Shown here piece after piece: positions 11,482 through 21,874 of a stretch of DNA of 64,000 nt. The notes under the pieces are model-generated. The model was given only the letters and a program-made list of their open reading frames with translations, was not told the origin of the DNA and did no database searches. Position 1 is the first letter of the stretch. Each line of letters starts with the position of its first letter. The translations under genes were made by a program, and so were the position numbers. This DNA is from Vibrio hepatarius. Its GTDB lineage: Bacteria > Pseudomonadota > Gammaproteobacteria > Enterobacterales > Vibrionaceae. The stretch is from NCBI RefSeq assembly GCF_001274785.1, contig NZ_LHPI01000003.1:124001-188000 (forward strand). The letters are read 5' to 3'.

Positions 11482-11498
11482 TGAGGTCTGACCACGAT
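11482..11498. promoter_or_regulatory. FadR-like operator upstream of fadH
   Basis: The core GGTCTGACCA, flanked as TGAGGTCTGACCACGAT, matches the FadR operator core TGGTCNGACC(A/T) closely on the minus strand (TGGTCAGACCTCA). It lies 19-35 bases before the fadH start, where a bound repressor would block transcription. FadR control of fad genes is established in gammaproteobacteria; binding here is inferred. Confidence 0.6.
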
Positions 11499-11661
11499 AA
11501 GCATGTCTGTAATAAAAATCAAACAAGCGTTTACATTTTTGTAACACCGATCAATCTACAGTTGTTTGCTTATACTAGTTTCAGTAGGATGTAACTTTGC
11601 TGGTTTTAGAAGGTCTTACAGCGATTGAGCCTTGAACTGCGGTGATCGCAGCGGAGATGAA

Positions 11662-13512
11662 ATGAAAAAAATATTTAAGTTTATAGGGTTGGTATTTAAA
11701 GGGATTTGGAAGCTGATCTCGTTTATCCGACTCGCCCTGACCAATCTGATTTTCTTGGCAAGTATTGCTGTTATTTACTTTATCTATATCGGCGCAGAAA
11801 CACCTGAACCGACAGTGCCTAAAGAGTCAGCCCTGATCCTTAATCTGTCTGGTCCTATCGTCGAACAGCCAAAATACGTCAACCCGATGGACTCCCTGAC
11901 AGGTTCAATCTTTGGACAAGATTTACCGAGAGAAAACGTACTGTTCGATATTGTTGATACAATTCGCTATGCCAAAGATGATCCTAAAGTCAGCGGCTTA
12001 GTACTCGCACTACAAGACATGCCAGAAACCAATCTAACCAAACTGCGTTACATTGCGAAAGCGCTCAACGAGTTTAGAGCCGCTGGCAAGCCAATTTACG
12101 CTGCGGGCGATTTCTACAATCAAAGCCAATACTACCTAGCCAGCTACGCAGACAAAATTTACATGTCTCCAGACGGTGCGGTGTTGCTCAAAGGCTACAG
12201 TACCTATTCGCTGTACTATAAAACACTATTGGAAAAACTTAACGTCAATACACACGTATTCCGCGTTGGCACCTACAAATCAGCAATCGAACCGTTTATT
12301 CGCGATGACATGTCTGATGCAGCACGCGAGTCTGCCTCTCGTTGGTTAGGCCAATTATGGGGCGCGTACGTTGATGACATTGCAGCCAATCGCCAAATCA
12401 GCGCAGAATCGCTCAATCCGGATATGGATCAGTTCCTTGCATTATTGAAAGAGAACAACGGCGACCTTGCGTCACTCTCTAAAAATATTGGTTTAGTTGA
12501 TCAACTCGCCACACGCCAACAAGTACGCAAAGATCTCATCGACGTATTTGGTAGCGACGGTGACGACAGCTACAACCATATTGGTTACTACAAGTACCAA
12601 GCGACGATGTCATCCAACTTCAACGTGACCAAAGACGACATTGCTGTCGTTGTTGCTAGTGGTGCGATTATGGATGGCTCTCAGCCACGTGGTACCGTAG
12701 GTGGTGACACGGTCGCGTCACTGCTGCGCCAAGCCCGCACCGACAACAAAGTCAAAGCGGTGGTATTACGCGTCGATAGCCCAGGCGGCAGCGCGTTTGC
12801 CTCAGAAGTGATTCGCAATGAAATTGAAGCACTGAAAGAAGCAGGCAAGCCAGTAGTTGCGTCAATGTCGAGTTTGGCAGCGTCTGGCGGCTACTGGATC
12901 TCAATGAGTGCTGATCGCATTGTCGCTCAGCCAACGACGTTGACGGGTTCAATCGGTATCTTCAGCGTGATCACGACATTTGAGAAAGGCCTCAACGAAC
13001 TTGGCGTTTACACCGATGGTGTAGGTACGTCGCCGTTCTCAGATGTGGGTTTAACCACTGGCCTATCAGAAGGCGCGTCACAAGCGTTCCAAATGGGTAT
13101 CGAGCACGGCTACCAGCGCTTTACAAGTCTTGTGAGCACCAATCGCGATATCCCAATCAAAGAGTTGGATAAGATTGCTCAAGGGCGCGTATGGACAGGT
13201 CAAGATGCGTTGAACTATGGCTTAGTCGATAGCATCGGTGATTTCGACGATGCGGTGAAAGTGGCGGCTGAACTGGCTGAACTAAAAGACTACAACCTTT
13301 ACTGGGTTGAAGAACCGCTATCGCCAGCACAGCAGTTTATTCAAGACTTTATGAATCAAGTCAAAGTGTCATTAGGTTTGGATGTATCGGCGCTTGTGCC
13401 ATCAGCACTTCAGCCGGTTGTCAATCAAATGAGCGCCGATGCGGATTTGCTACAGAGCTTCAACGATCCAAAAGGCCAATACGCGTTCTGTTTGAATTGT
13501 TTGGTCGAGTAA
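11662..13512 (+). CDS. sppA: Signal peptide peptidase SppA (protease IV)
   Basis: SppA is an inner-membrane serine protease that degrades cleaved signal peptides. A single membrane segment lies at about residues 20-45, followed by two tandem S49 peptidase domains. The Ser/Lys dyad is intact: K206 in RVGTYKSAIEP and S408 in LAASGGYWIS, matching K209 and S409 of E. coli. I choose the ATG giving MKKIFKFIG (616 residues) because it has GGAGA seven bases upstream and matches the family length; the ten codons open before it do not. It is transcribed divergently from fadH. Confidence 0.95.
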   Translation: MKKIFKFIGLVFKGIWKLISFIRLALTNLIFLASIAVIYFIYIGAETPEPTVPKESALILNLSGPIVEQPKYVNPMDSLTGSIFGQDLPRENVLFDIVDTIRYAKDDPKVSGLVLALQDMPETNLTKLRYIAKALNEFRAAGKPIYAAGDFYNQSQYYLASYADKIYMSPDGAVLLKGYSTYSLYYKTLLEKLNVNTHVFRVGTYKSAIEPFIRDDMSDAARESASRWLGQLWGAYVDDIAANRQISAESLNPDMDQFLALLKENNGDLASLSKNIGLVDQLATRQQVRKDLIDVFGSDGDDSYNHIGYYKYQATMSSNFNVTKDDIAVVVASGAIMDGSQPRGTVGGDTVASLLRQARTDNKVKAVVLRVDSPGGSAFASEVIRNEIEALKEAGKPVVASMSSLAASGGYWISMSADRIVAQPTTLTGSIGIFSVITTFEKGLNELGVYTDGVGTSPFSDVGLTTGLSEGASQAFQMGIEHGYQRFTSLVSTNRDIPIKELDKIAQGRVWTGQDALNYGLVDSIGDFDDAVKVAAELAELKDYNLYWVEEPLSPAQQFIQDFMNQVKVSLGLDVSALVPSALQPVVNQMSADADLLQSFNDPKGQYAFCLNCLVE

Positions 13513-13570
13513 AGAGCTTGCATATCCGCTAAACCGGACGCTTGTAGCACATTTCACTAGATAGTCACCA

Positions 13571-13604
13571 ATTAGGGGCATTCCGATACCGGATGCCCCT
13601 TTTT
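13571..13604 (+). terminator. Terminator after sppA
   Basis: AGGGGCAT and ATGCCCCT form a strong stem around a TCCGATACCGG-type loop that itself pairs partly, followed by TTTTT. Confidence 0.85.
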
Positions 13605-13666
13605 ATTGGTGACGTTTGATATATAATCCACCACTCTGTTCCCCTACAAAAACTGGTTTCTAAGCA

Positions 13667-14683
13667 ATGGCAAGAAAACACATTTATATCGCTTACACCG
13701 GTGGCACCATTGGCATGCAGAAATCGCATGACCATGGTTACGTCCCAGTCGCTGGCTTTATGGAAAAGCAATTGGCAAACATGCCGGAATTCCACCGCCC
13801 AGAAATGCCAGAATTCACCATCCACGAATACGATCCACTGATCGATTCTTCAGATATGACTCCAAAAGATTGGCAGCAAATTGCTGATGACATCCGTGAT
13901 AACTACGATAAGTACGACGGTTTTGTCATTCTTCATGGTACGGATACCATGGCGTACACAGCTTCTGCGCTCTCGTTTATGCTGGAAAATCTCGGCAAGC
14001 CGGTCATCGTGACAGGCTCACAAATTCCGCTCGCGGAGCTTCGTTCTGACGGCCAAGCCAACCTGTTGAATGCGTTACACATCGCGGCTAACTACCCAAT
14101 CAACGAAGTTACCTTGTTCTTCAACAACAAGTTGATGCGCGGCAACCGTAGCACTAAGTCGCACGCTGACGGCTTTAACGCTTTCACCTCGCCAAACCTG
14201 CCACCTCTTTTGGAAGCGGGTATCAACATCCAAATCAGTAGTGATGTACGAGTCGACCAAAAGCCAGAAGGTGAGTTCAAGGTTCACGATATTACGCCGC
14301 AGCCGATTGGCGTGATCACCATGTACCCTGGCATTTCACATGAAGTTATCCGCAATACGTTGCTTCAACCAGTTAACGCGATGATCTTGCTGACGTTTGG
14401 TGTTGGTAACGCTCCACAGAACCCAGAGCTGTTAGCTCACCTAAGAGATGCATCAGAACGCGGAGTGATCGTGGTGAACTTAACGCAGTGCCTAGCGGGT
14501 AAGGTCAATATGGGCGGCTACGCGACAGGTTGTGCTTTGGCAGAGGCAGGCGTGATTAGCGGCTACGACATGACTCCAGAAGCGGCGCTAGCAAAACTGC
14601 ACTACCTACTTAGCCAAGACCTTTCTTACGAGCAAGTAAAAGTGAAAATGCAGCAAGTTCTGCGCGGTGAGATGAGTATTTAA
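13667..14683 (+). CDS. ansA: Type I (cytoplasmic) L-asparaginase
   Basis: This enzyme hydrolyses asparagine to aspartate and ammonia. It has no signal peptide, which marks it as the cytoplasmic low-affinity form. The catalytic motifs are YTGGTIG (T14) and LHGTDTMAYTASAL near residue 90, with the usual lysine further on. The length of 338 residues matches E. coli AnsA. It follows sppA after its terminator and so has its own promoter; the same sppA–ansA adjacency is known in enterobacteria. Confidence 0.96.
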   Translation: MARKHIYIAYTGGTIGMQKSHDHGYVPVAGFMEKQLANMPEFHRPEMPEFTIHEYDPLIDSSDMTPKDWQQIADDIRDNYDKYDGFVILHGTDTMAYTASALSFMLENLGKPVIVTGSQIPLAELRSDGQANLLNALHIAANYPINEVTLFFNNKLMRGNRSTKSHADGFNAFTSPNLPPLLEAGINIQISSDVRVDQKPEGEFKVHDITPQPIGVITMYPGISHEVIRNTLLQPVNAMILLTFGVGNAPQNPELLAHLRDASERGVIVVNLTQCLAGKVNMGGYATGCALAEAGVISGYDMTPEAALAKLHYLLSQDLSYEQVKVKMQQVLRGEMSI

Positions 14684-14700
14684 CTCCCCCATTAAAAGAC

Positions 14701-14730
14701 AAAAGCCAGCGCTAATCCGCTGGCTTTTTT
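14701..14730. terminator. Terminator between ansA and the tetR-type gene
   Basis: AAAAGCCAGC and GCTGGCTTTTTT form a 10-bp stem with T runs in both directions, so it can serve both convergent genes. Confidence 0.9.
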
Positions 14731-14745
14731 GTTGTCTGGAATGTG

Positions 14746-15360
14746 TTAGGACTTTTGGTAACGAGCCAAGAAAAGCTTGGTGGTTTCTTCCACTAAACGT
14801 TGCTTCTCGTCAATCGTCAACGGTTCACGCAAACGCATCAATTGCGGCCAAAGCGCACTGCCCTTGATTAAACTGTGTAACTGCTCTTTGGCAATATCTG
14901 CATCCAACTCAATGAGCTTACCATCGTCTCGTGCGGCAACAATCCATCGGTATACAGCGGTTTCTTTTTCCGACAGCTTCTTCAACTCATCCTGCAACAT
15001 ATCCGGATTGCTAAACAAGTAGTCAAACGCCACTCGCGCCAAATCTTGATACTGCGGAGAAGACAAAAATTCGAGTTCTTCTGTCAGCAGTACGGCCAGT
15101 TGGCTCTCCAAAGGCTGACCACGGTTGTAACTCACTTCACTTTGCATGATTGCTCGTTGCCAAAGCTCCGACAACAAGTGGAGTACAAGCGCTTCTTTGT
15201 TCTCAAAGTGATTGTAGATGGTACGTTTTGACACGTTCGCCAACTTCGCCAACCTATCCATGCTAGTCGCTTTTACCCCTTCTTCGCGAAACGCTTCAAT
15301 TGCGGCCTCAACAATCGCTTCTCGTTTTAGCTCACTTCGGCTCTGCTTTTTTTCCATCAT
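14746..15360 (-). CDS. TetR/AcrR-family transcriptional regulator
   Basis: The 204-residue protein has an N-terminal helix-turn-helix typical of the family (MDRLAKLANVSKRTIYNHF, about residues 34-52), followed by an all-helical ligand-binding half. Two ATG codons are adjacent; the first is used here. The gene is divergent from the hydrolase/reductase pair, and the gap contains a perfect 13-bp inverted repeat overlapping the promoter region, so the protein very likely represses that pair and itself. The inducer is unknown, perhaps a substrate of the two enzymes. Confidence 0.92.
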   Translation of the reverse strand: MMEKKQSRSELKREAIVEAAIEAFREEGVKATSMDRLAKLANVSKRTIYNHFENKEALVLHLLSELWQRAIMQSEVSYNRGQPLESQLAVLLTEELEFLSSPQYQDLARVAFDYLFSNPDMLQDELKKLSEKETAVYRWIVAARDDGKLIELDADIAKEQLHSLIKGSALWPQLMRLREPLTIDEKQRLVEETTKLFLARYQKS

Positions 15361-15424
15361 TCAGTTCGTTGCTCAAATTCGATATGGCAATTTTACACTG
15401 CATAGTTTACTTTTCAAATCTACC

Positions 15425-15451
15425 AAGTAAACTACACGGTGTAGTTTACTT
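15425..15451. promoter_or_regulatory. Perfect TetR-type operator palindrome
   Basis: AAGTAAACTACAC, one central G, then GTGTAGTTTACTT: a perfect 13-bp inverted repeat. A further exact copy of the half-site TAGTTTACTT lies at 15403-15412. The site lies between the divergent tetR-type gene and the hydrolase gene, 17 bases before the latter's start. Confidence 0.85.
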
Positions 15452-15467
15452 TCAAGGTAATCAAGAA

Positions 15468-16571
15468 ATGAAGTTAACCGTTTATGTCATCTTTGGAATA
15501 TTGGTGGTTGTTATGCTAACCAGCGTTATCTCGAACAAAAGTAAGTTCTACAACAGCGAGATTCAGTACTCATCGTCACTGGGCGACACACTGAAGATCC
15601 TTCATGCATTTATAACTACACCACGCTTAGATCCTACGCCCATCAAGCCGCTGCCAGTTAACCCGATAAATCAGCAAACTCTTTGCCAACCCACCAACGA
15701 CTGCCTATACCGACTTGGTCACTCTAGCGTCCTGCTAAGCATCGACAGCAAATGGATTCTTACCGATCCGGTATTGAGCGAACGCGCTTCCCCAGTGCTA
15801 TGGGCCGGGCCAAAGCGTTTTCATCCAAGCCCAATCGCAGCCAACGAATTGCCTTATCTCGACGTAGTACTGATAAGCCACGACCACTATGACCATCTCG
15901 ATAAAGCCACCATACAAGCGATTGCTCACAAAGTAGGGTTATTTGTCACCCCACTTAAGGTTGGTGAGCGGTTACAAAATTGGGGAATCGCAGCAGATAA
16001 GATCATCCAGCTTGATTGGTGGCAATCTACCTCCGTTAATGGCATTGAACTGGTTGCCACACCATCACAGCACTTTTCAGGACGAGGTTTACTTGATAGA
16101 GACCAAACCCTTTGGTCGAGCTGGGTCATACTGGGAGCGAAACACCGTGTTTTCTTTAGTGGCGACAGCGGTTATTTCTCTGGATTTAAATCGATCGGCG
16201 AGCGGTACGGTCCATTTGATTTCACTCTGATGGAAGCTGGGGCATATAACTCGCTTTGGCGTGATATTCATATGATGCCGGAAGAGAGCGTCCAAGCGCA
16301 CATCGACCTGCGCGGGAAATATATGATACCGATCCACAACGGTACGTTTGATCTTTCAATGCACCCTTGGTATGAGCCACTCGAACGCATCAGCGAAATT
16401 TCGTCTCTGAGAAACATTCAACTCATCACCCCCTCTTTTGGTCAGCTTGTTGAGCTGGATTCGCCGCCCATAAATCATCTCTGGTGGAAAGCCGATTCCA
16501 TTTCCAACACGCAACCAACCCGTTTTGAACAAGTTATCGAAGATATCGTTAAGGAGCAAAATAATGGATAG
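15468..16571 (+). CDS. Metallo-beta-lactamase-fold hydrolase, NAPE-PLD/UlaG-like
   Basis: The 367-residue protein begins with a hydrophobic segment (residues 2-20, VYVIFGILVVVMLTSVI) that would anchor it in the inner membrane. The metal-binding motif is HDHYDH (H138, H140, D142, H143), with D233 in FSGDSGYF and H290 in PIHNGTFDLSMHP as further ligands. The arrangement matches the Lactamase_B_2 group that includes N-acylphosphatidylethanolamine phospholipase D and UlaG, so a phosphodiester or lactone substrate is more likely than a beta-lactam. The start follows the operator and gives the expected N-terminus; a longer frame extends 56 codons upstream across the operator and into the tetR gene and is rejected. 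It overlaps the next gene by 8 bases. Confidence 0.88.
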   Translation: MKLTVYVIFGILVVVMLTSVISNKSKFYNSEIQYSSSLGDTLKILHAFITTPRLDPTPIKPLPVNPINQQTLCQPTNDCLYRLGHSSVLLSIDSKWILTDPVLSERASPVLWAGPKRFHPSPIAANELPYLDVVLISHDHYDHLDKATIQAIAHKVGLFVTPLKVGERLQNWGIAADKIIQLDWWQSTSVNGIELVATPSQHFSGRGLLDRDQTLWSSWVILGAKHRVFFSGDSGYFSGFKSIGERYGPFDFTLMEAGAYNSLWRDIHMMPEESVQAHIDLRGKYMIPIHNGTFDLSMHPWYEPLERISEISSLRNIQLITPSFGQLVELDSPPINHLWWKADSISNTQPTRFEQVIEDIVKEQNNG

Positions 16572-17559
16572 ATGTTTAGTCACTGGCGCAAATGGCCACC
16601 TCGGCAACAATCTGGTCAGAGCGTTGAGCAAACAAGGTCACAATGTTCGAGCCGGCATACGCAACCTAGATAAATCCAGCTCGCTGGCGGGTGTGGACTG
16701 TGAAATTGTATATTGTGATTTACTCGATAAAGCATCACTTCAAGCTGCGCTGCAAGACATCGACACTCTTTACCAAGTCGCTGCGGTGTTTAAACATTGG
16801 GCAGAGGATGAGGAGAAAGAGATCGTTGAACCAAATCTACTCGGCACTCGAAATATATTGCAAGCAGCGTACGAAGCTGGAGTAAAGCGAGTGGTGTATG
16901 TCAGTTCAATCGCGACCTTAGAGCAAACTCGACGTAACGAAGATGGTGAGATATTGGTGGAAGGCTATAACGTTTCTGACCAACTCAATCCATATTGCCA
17001 CGCGAAAACTCTTGCTGAGCAAGAGGCGTGGAAAGTTGCGGATGAACTGGACCTCGATATGGTGACAGTGCTTCCTTCCACCATCCTTGGCGGCGAATTC
17101 AAACCCAGCACTGAATCTCTCGATGCTTTCTCTGCGATTGTGAACGGCAAAATGCCATTCTTGTATGAGTTGAATCTTAGCCCTATCGACGTCAACGATG
17201 TCGTCAAAGGCATGATCAGTGCGGCGAAGCTCGGCTTGCGAGGAAAGCGCTACGTCCTTGCCAACACCACAACCATCTCTAGCGAAGAAATCATAGAAAT
17301 TGCACGCGAGATTAATCCTGCGCTTGTTGCACCGAAGATACTATCTGAGCCGGAGATATACGCGTTGGTTGCTCAAGCAGAAGCGGAAGCGTTGAGCACC
17401 AATACTCGCCCTAAACTCATTCGCAGTAATGTCGCCCGTTCACTCAAGCACAAGTTCATCTTCGACCAAAAAGACTCTCTTGAGCACTTAAACCACGCGC
17501 CAATCAGCGCAAAAACCGTGGTGCGGGAAACGATGCAATCCTTGTATCAAGGCCAATAA
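16564..17559 (+). CDS. Extended SDR-family NAD(P)-dependent reductase/epimerase
   Basis: The protein has the Rossmann motif TGANGHLG at residues 7-14 and the catalytic Y144-x3-K148 (PYCHAKTLAE), which place it in the extended short-chain dehydrogenase group near dihydroflavonol-4-reductase-like enzymes. The length is 331 residues. The ATG at MDRCLVTGANG has AAGGAG seven bases upstream, inside the end of the hydrolase gene, so the two are coupled. The substrate is unknown. Together with the membrane-anchored hydrolase it forms a two-enzyme unit under the TetR protein. Confidence 0.9.
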   Translation: MDRCLVTGANGHLGNNLVRALSKQGHNVRAGIRNLDKSSSLAGVDCEIVYCDLLDKASLQAALQDIDTLYQVAAVFKHWAEDEEKEIVEPNLLGTRNILQAAYEAGVKRVVYVSSIATLEQTRRNEDGEILVEGYNVSDQLNPYCHAKTLAEQEAWKVADELDLDMVTVLPSTILGGEFKPSTESLDAFSAIVNGKMPFLYELNLSPIDVNDVVKGMISAAKLGLRGKRYVLANTTTISSEEIIEIAREINPALVAPKILSEPEIYALVAQAEAEALSTNTRPKLIRSNVARSLKHKFIFDQKDSLEHLNHAPISAKTVVRETMQSLYQGQ

Positions 17560-17586
17560 GGTAAGCAGCGACTGAGAAGAATAGAA

Positions 17587-17618
17587 ACAAAAAAGGCGAC
17601 TCCATTGAGTCGCCTTTT
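17587..17618. terminator. Terminator between the reductase gene and serS
   Basis: AAAAAAGGCGACTC and GAGTCGCCTTTT pair around a CATT loop, with A/T tracts on both sides; it fits both convergent transcripts. Confidence 0.88.
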
Positions 17619-17635
17619 GATATGTAATGTAGCGA

Positions 17636-19009
<1,374 letters not shown>

Positions 19010-19039
19010 TTACTGAATAAATGTATCCAAAAAAGACCT

Positions 19040-20386
19040 TTATTCATAGCGCTTTTGTGGGCTTTTTGCGTCCAAACTAGCCAAGTAATCTAACTTTTCG
19101 CCAATTTTTGTTTCTAAACCGCGATTTGTCGGAAAATAGTAGCGTGTATCGCCCATTTCTGGTGGTAAATATTTCTCACCAGCCGCGTAAGCCCCCGGTT
19201 CATCGTGTGCATAGCGGTACTCGGCACCATAGCCGAGATCTTTCATTAAGTTGGTCGGTGCATTGCGTAAGTGTGGCGGAACTTCGTACTCAGGTTGGTT
19301 GTGCGCATCGCTGAGCGCTTGTTTCCAAGCGGTATACACAGCGTTACTTTTTGGTGCGCACGCTAAGTAGACAATCGCTTGAGCAATCGCACGCTCGCCT
19401 TCAGCAGGTCCAACGCGGGTAAAACAGTCCCAAGCGGAAAGTGCCACCTGCATTGCACGAGGGTCGGCGTTGCCAACGTCTTCCGATGCAATAGCTAATA
19501 AGCGTCGGGCAATATAAAGCGGATCGCAACCCGCTGAGATCATTCTCGCTGCCCAATACAATGCAGCATCAGGATTGGAACCACGAATCGATTTATGGAC
19601 TGCGGAGATCAAGTCGTACCAAATATCGCCTTTGTTGTCGAAGCGCGAGACTTTCTCTCCGGCGACTTCGGCCAAAAGCTGCAAGGTAATCTGCTTATCG
19701 CCCTCGGCATTTTCTTCCGCCATATCGTAGAGCAACTCAAGATAGTTGAGCGACATGCGCGCGTCACCGTTAACTAACTCAGCCAATCGATCCAGCACAT
19801 TATCAACAAATTCCGCTTTGGTTTTGCCAAGGCCACGTTCAGGATCCGCAATCGCTTGGTCGAGCGTGTGCCTGATATCTGCGGTAGCAAGCGAGGTGAG
19901 CTTATAAACACGTGCTCTGGATAACAGTGCGTTATTGAGCTCGAAAGAAGGGTTTTCTGTCGTCGCACCGATAAAGGTAACGGTGCCGTCTTCAATATGT
20001 GGCAAAAACGCATCTTGCTGCGACTTGTTAAAGCGATGCACCTCATCCACAAACAAGATGGTGCGACGACCGGCCATTTTATTTTCACGCGCTTTCTCAA
20101 TCGCCGCGCGAATCTCTTTCACACCCGAGGTGACCGCTGAGACTCGTTCAACTTCCGCATTCGCATAATTCGCCGCCACTTCTGCGAGAGTGGTTTTACC
20201 GGTACCCGGAGGTCCCCACAGAATCATCGAATGAACATGCCCCGCTTCCAGAGCCCTTCTTAACGGCTTTCCCGGACCGAGAATATGCTGCTGCCCGATA
20301 TACTGTTCCAAAGTTTGAGGACGCATTTTAGCAGCAAGGGGACGAAAATCTTCGTCCCCTGAAAAGTCTAACGAGTAGTTACTCAC
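19040..20386 (-). CDS. rarA: Replication-associated recombination protein A
   Basis: RarA (MgsA) is a clamp-loader-like AAA+ ATPase that acts at stalled replication forks and on single-stranded DNA ends. Walker A is GPPGTGKTT (58-66), Walker B is FVDEVHRFN near residue 110, and the C-terminal tetramerisation region includes [19 protein letters not shown]. The 448 residues match. The start is GTG with AAGGA upstream, only two bases after the lolA stop, so the two genes are translationally coupled. Confidence 0.96.
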   Translation of the reverse strand: MSNYSLDFSGDEDFRPLAAKMRPQTLEQYIGQQHILGPGKPLRRALEAGHVHSMILWGPPGTGKTTLAEVAANYANAEVERVSAVTSGVKEIRAAIEKARENKMAGRRTILFVDEVHRFNKSQQDAFLPHIEDGTVTFIGATTENPSFELNNALLSRARVYKLTSLATADIRHTLDQAIADPERGLGKTKAEFVDNVLDRLAELVNGDARMSLNYLELLYDMAEENAEGDKQITLQLLAEVAGEKVSRFDNKGDIWYDLISAVHKSIRGSNPDAALYWAARMISAGCDPLYIARRLLAIASEDVGNADPRAMQVALSAWDCFTRVGPAEGERAIAQAIVYLACAPKSNAVYTAWKQALSDAHNQPEYEVPPHLRNAPTNLMKDLGYGAEYRYAHDEPGAYAAGEKYLPPEMGDTRYYFPTNRGLETKIGEKLDYLASLDAKSPQKRYE

Positions 20387-20388
20387 GG

Positions 20389-20985
20389 TTAATTCCTTTG
20401 GTCGTCAACCTCAACACCTTGCGGAATGGTGAAGGTAAAGCGATCGGCTTTGGGTTTGCTTAGGTCTAAATTGTTGAACAAAAACGCGCTTTTTTGCCCA
20501 TCTTGTTCAATCACACTAAAGCCTTTTACCGCCCCTTTTTTATCAATTTCCAACTTAAACTGACCTTGATTACTGTCTTCTGCAGTTGGAACTAATGTAA
20601 ACACGTCACCTTGTTGAGAGACTTTATAGTTGTCCCAGTCACTCGCTCGATTACGCGTCAGCAAAACAAACGGCGTTTGCTCTGTCGCTTGCTCTTGCCA
20701 ATAAATACTGACCTGTTCGATAAACGGGCTGTAGTACCATAAGGTCTTGCCGTCAGAAACCAATACATTTTCATCCGGCATTGTGGTCGTCCAACGGAAT
20801 AGGCTTGGACGTGAGATTTCAACGTTCCCTTCCCCTTCCATCACAACGTCGCCATCTGGGCTAGTCACTTGCTGAGTAAACTCGGCACTGAAGCCTTCCG
20901 TCTGTTGTAAACGCTGATTGAGCTCATCTTTCGGCGCAGCAAATACTGAACAACTCATAAAAAGCAATGCGGCTAGTTTCTTCAT
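20389..20985 (-). CDS. lolA: Outer membrane lipoprotein carrier protein LolA
   Basis: LolA is the periplasmic chaperone that takes lipoproteins from LolCDE to LolB. A signal peptide covers residues 1-16 ([15 protein letters not shown]), and the mature start [23 protein letters not shown] is typical, as are the later motifs [20 protein letters not shown] and VLLTRN. The length is 198 residues. In many gammaproteobacteria ftsK precedes lolA; here the upstream neighbour is a YecA-like gene. Confidence 0.95.
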   Translation of the reverse strand: MKKLAALLFMSCSVFAAPKDELNQRLQQTEGFSAEFTQQVTSPDGDVVMEGEGNVEISRPSLFRWTTTMPDENVLVSDGKTLWYYSPFIEQVSIYWQEQATEQTPFVLLTRNRASDWDNYKVSQQGDVFTLVPTAEDSNQGQFKLEIDKKGAVKGFSVIEQDGQKSAFLFNNLDLSKPKADRFTFTIPQGVEVDDQRN

Positions 20986-21067
20986 TTAATCTTTCCTTTT
21001 TAGACGCAGGTAAAGCGTTTATAGCTTTGATAACGACTAAGTTTGACCGAGCAAAGTTAACTTTGTT

Positions 21068-21682
21068 CTATTTCCCACAACATTGTTTGTATTTTTTGCC
21101 GCTGCCACATAGGCATGGATCATTGCGACCAATGTCCTTAAACGGGTTCACACTCTGCGATTTTGCACCAATCATGGCTTCGTCTGCTGCTTGCGCGACT
21201 TCGGCGATCATTAGGTCGAGTTGGTCAATCAAATCAGCCAACGCAGGCGGTGTCTCGATACCCGCCGCTTTCATCTGCTCGTGGGTCTGATTTTCGTCGA
21301 TGGCGAGCATCATCGTCGTCAGCATCGCTTGTAACATGCGCAACGTACCGTCGCCAACCTGAACTTCTTGCCATTGCTGTTCAACTGTAGGCCATAGAGT
21401 CATAAAGCCTTCTGCTACATCAGCAAGTTGTTCGAGCTTATGCTCTGGCTCAAGAAGCTCCATTAGAGAATATTCGTTTCTCTTCAGCAGTTGATATTGA
21501 TGAGTGATGTGCTCTTCAATCGGCTTGCCCACTTCTGCGGCTTGTTCAGAAAAAACATTCGCCAACCAGCTTTCTGGCGCGAGAGGTTTCGTCGCCATAT
21601 TTGCGGCTAACGTAAGACCTTCGAGAAAATACGCCGACTCTTCACTACAAGATGCAGGTAGTGCCAATAATTGATACTTCAT
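21068..21682 (-). CDS. YecA/UPF0149-family protein with C-terminal SEC-C zinc motif
   Basis: The 204-residue protein has a helical UPF0149 (YgfB/YecA-like) body and ends in [18 protein letters not shown], the zinc-binding SEC-C motif also found at the SecA C-terminus. Such motifs bind ribosomes or partner proteins in some cases; the role of this protein is unknown. It stands alone on the minus strand, 82 bases before lolA. Confidence 0.88.
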   Translation of the reverse strand: MKYQLLALPASCSEESAYFLEGLTLAANMATKPLAPESWLANVFSEQAAEVGKPIEEHITHQYQLLKRNEYSLMELLEPEHKLEQLADVAEGFMTLWPTVEQQWQEVQVGDGTLRMLQAMLTTMMLAIDENQTHEQMKAAGIETPPALADLIDQLDLMIAEVAQAADEAMIGAKSQSVNPFKDIGRNDPCLCGSGKKYKQCCGK

Positions 21683-21874
21683 GTTTTGCTTCTGATACTT
21701 CTTCTAAAACTAGGCGTATTATAACCTTATGCACGCACCGAGGTCACTGTGCGTCGAGAAAACTCCTCAAATAAGCCCTCTCTTTTCGAATATCACTATC
21801 GAATTGGGTATCGAAAGTGACATTTGCTTCGTGACACTCTAAAATCACGCCTCCTTAAACAGAGGTATGTTTGT

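Noticed and set aside
15300-15467. Longer N-terminus for the metallo-beta-lactamase-fold protein
   Set aside because: The extension would run through the operator palindrome and into the tetR coding region; the ATG at 15468 gives a sensible membrane anchor.
15468-16571. Beta-lactam resistance function
   Set aside because: The fold is shared, but the motif set and length fit the NAPE-PLD/UlaG-like group, not secreted beta-lactamases.
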